DNA of 64,000 nt. Origin: Linepithema humile (lineage: Eukaryota; Arthropoda; Insecta; Hymenoptera; Formicidae). Below the pieces are notes generated by a model. The model ran no database searches, had not been told where the DNA came from, and saw nothing but the letters and a program-made list of their open reading frames with translations. Shown piece by piece: positions 62,000 to 64,000 of the stretch (the first letter of the stretch is position 1; every line of letters begins with the position of its first letter). Where the stretch lies: contig NC_090134.1 of NCBI RefSeq assembly GCF_040581485.1, forward strand, positions 22,777,698 through 22,841,697, read 5' to 3'. The position numbers were made by a program, and so were the translations under genes.

Positions 62000-63260
62000 G
62001 GATGACTTTTTGCTAACTCATGTGGAAGTGTCTAATCCACCGTCCAATATATCATCACTGGTGAAATCAAGGAAATATTTAACGTGAAGTTAATTTCGTG
62101 AAAATCTCGCCAATTTGCATCGCGAGATGCCGCGAAATAATATTCTGGGATTTTTTAGGTGAGTCGGCGCGACAATCGCGCACCAGGCGCCGTGAAATCA
62201 GTCGTGCGACGAACGTTGGCTTGACCAGACGTGCCTTACGGAAGCGCCCGAGTACGACCGACAGATTGCGAAAGCCTTCAGAGACAACAACCGTCGGCCG
62301 TAAGTAAACGCTATTGTGATCTTTCTTTGCTTTGCATGGCGAATTATCGGACGAGGAGCGGTGCGGGTGCGGCGAAACGCGTACCGAATGATTGCGCGGT
62401 CGTGCGGGCGCGTTATTTCGTCGGGAAAATCGCCGAATGGCCGCGTCACGCGCGGCCACGAGCTCGCGAAGAATGTTCCGGAGGGTCTCGGCGGCCAAGA
62501 CCGAGCGGACAACGTAGGTCGTGCGTCATGTCGGGTGGAAGCATCGTGGTCTCGCCGGATCTCCGTCCGTTTCTCCGTGAGTCTTCGCGGTGGGCTTGAT
62601 ATTTTGCGGATCGTGAGAAACTCGCCGCAAAGCGTCCCGTGGTTTGCCGTCACCCACACAACTCCCACGTTTGACACTTTAGCAAATGTGCGCGATCCCG
62701 GTGGGGCAGTCGCTGGTGGCTGTCGAGAGGCTCGCGCGTGCAAAAGTTGCGAAAAGCATCGCAACGAACGAGTTGAGGATCGTACGAGGATGAGCAAGGG
62801 GGGGAGGAGGGAGAGCGGTTTGTTATTCGTACGTGTTTCTTCCTACGAGTTTTCCGGGAAACACGAGGGAGAGTCTCCCCGCCCTCCCCGTGCATGCCCT
62901 CCTGCGTTCCGACGAATTCCGGAATTAGTACGTGCGTTCGACACACACACACCACGCTTCTTCTCGGAGACGCTTGCTTACGGGCAGCGTTATTATCCTC
63001 TCGCAGTTCTCTCGTGAGCCGCACGACTTCCTGTTAGCCGATTCATCGAATATTCTATCGCGCATAACGCGAGTTTTCCTGCACATAATCATTCGAAAAA
63101 TCGCTATCGCGAATGCCTCGAATTTTAAAAGTCTAATAGCGTCACGCGTATTTCTCCACAGCTCTCCTCCTCCTCCGTTCGTTCGCTCATGCATCGTACA
63201 CTTTAACCCGAGAATACTGACCGTAACGACGTGCAAAACCTTTGACAAGTGTTTTAACAT
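62000..63260 (+). promoter_or_regulatory. CpG-rich region, possible promoter and non-coding first exon of a rightward gene
   Basis: About 1.2 kb is strongly CpG-rich, with open frames on both strands that overlap each other and carry no recognisable domain. A consensus donor GTAAGT at 62300 follows CGTCGGCC, so a non-coding exon ending at 62299 is plausible. Any coding sequence would lie beyond 64000. Confidence 0.35.
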
Positions 63261-63539
63261 TTAAGTAAGAACAATTTTGCGGAAATTCTACAGCCGTTAT
63301 TCTCGTAGTAATTATAATTATAATAGTATTCAAATTTTGCAGAAAGAAATATTTTATCGGATATGCGATGATTCATAATTATTCACGCCTGCCTCAGTAT
63401 TCTGGAGTTAAGTTGCTTTGCAATTTAAAAATTATTTTTGTAAGCTATAGAAACTAAATCTCACAATTCTTTTTCTGCACAAATGTACAGTAGTATATTA
63501 TTTTTTATGTTGATAGTAATTATTTGAGTTAGCCTGCAG

Positions 63540-63541
<2 letters not shown>

Positions 63542-63599
<58 letters not shown>
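63542..63599. repeat. Long TA dinucleotide microsatellite
   Basis: About 29 uninterrupted TA units. It is likely polymorphic and prone to assembly collapse. Confidence 0.95.
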
Positions 63600-63603
<4 letters not shown>

Positions 63604-63697
63604 TATTTCCTTAGTCACGCGACTTGAGGTACTTTCCACCCGAATAATAAAATATGGGAGAAGAATATCAAAAATTCAACATGAAATTTTGGCAATA

Positions 63698-63935
63698 TTT
63701 TAATATTTTGAAGCACAGCAAAGAGATACAGTTTACCAAAAGTGACTCGTTAATAGCAACAAATTTTTTGCTAGGAAAATAATCAACATATGATAAAATA
63801 TTTTTTACTTTATTAGTAAAACATAAGAGCAAATTACAGAGAATATTTAATTTAAATAAACACGAAATTTATATTTTTGTCTGGATTTTAATATTTTGGA
63901 GCGTAAAAAATAAATTCATAGATTTATTAATAGCA
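63698..63935. repeat. Diverged direct repeat, period about 180-190 bp
   Basis: TTTTAATATTTTGAAGC at 63698-63714 recurs as TTTTAATATTTTGGAGC at 63886-63902. Each is followed 36-26 bp later by TTAATAGCA (63750-63758, 63927-63935). The CGTTAATAGCA in the first copy also matches the terminal repeats of the MITE at 41949. The repeat may continue past the window end. Confidence 0.5.
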
Positions 63936-64000
63936 GAAAATTATAGACACAAAGTGGCTGGCATAATTAGCAAACGATATAAAAAAGATTGGAGTAAGAT

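Noticed and set aside
62198..63024. Long overlapping open frames on both strands
   Set aside because: CpG-rich promoter-like DNA, no recognisable protein, and frames mutually exclusive.

Overview
The window looks like nuclear DNA of an insect, most likely a hymenopteran and possibly an ant. It has spliced genes with short GT-AG introns, AT-rich introns broken by CpG-rich, GA/CT-rich and trinucleotide-rich patches, and abundant microsatellites. Three protein-coding genes can be reconstructed exon by exon with intact reading phase. I saw no prokaryotic operon, CRISPR array, rRNA or convincing tRNA gene. The species call is an inference from sequence style and gene structure only.

Layout. 1-28.5 kb: no coding exon that I can defend. 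This stretch holds simple repeats, Z-DNA-type tracts, a CpG-rich and repeat-rich block at about 14.65-19.2 kb, and some diverged duplications. 28.6-29.9 kb (minus): MRPL44, a mitochondrial large-subunit ribosomal protein, in five exons (317 aa). 29.94-30.47 kb: a short interval between MRPL44 and a plus-strand start context at 30469, consistent with a shared head-to-head promoter. 30.5-56.1 kb (plus): a large BTBD11/ABTB2-family gene (histone fold, ankyrin repeats, BTB). Its conserved body lies in twelve exons from 50450 to 56133. Upstream are a phase-symmetric poly-glycine exon at 36.8 kb and a second, independent N-terminal exon at 46.07 kb with the same splice phase. 59.0-60.6 kb (minus): a syntaxin-7/12-type endosomal Qa-SNARE in five coding exons (269 aa). 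61.4-63.3 kb: CpG-rich sequence likely to carry the syntaxin 5' end and perhaps the first non-coding exon of a plus-strand gene beyond the window.

The three genes do not form a pathway: one acts in mitochondrial translation, one is a large BTB/ankyrin scaffold or ubiquitin-ligase adaptor candidate, and one acts in endosomal fusion. The main points of interest are the alternative N-termini and splice-site ambiguities of the BTBD11-like gene, and a transposon-derived patch in its second intron. That patch is a TA-flanked MITE followed by a long imperfect inverted repeat that could fold into a hairpin RNA. I found no clearly new multi-gene system.
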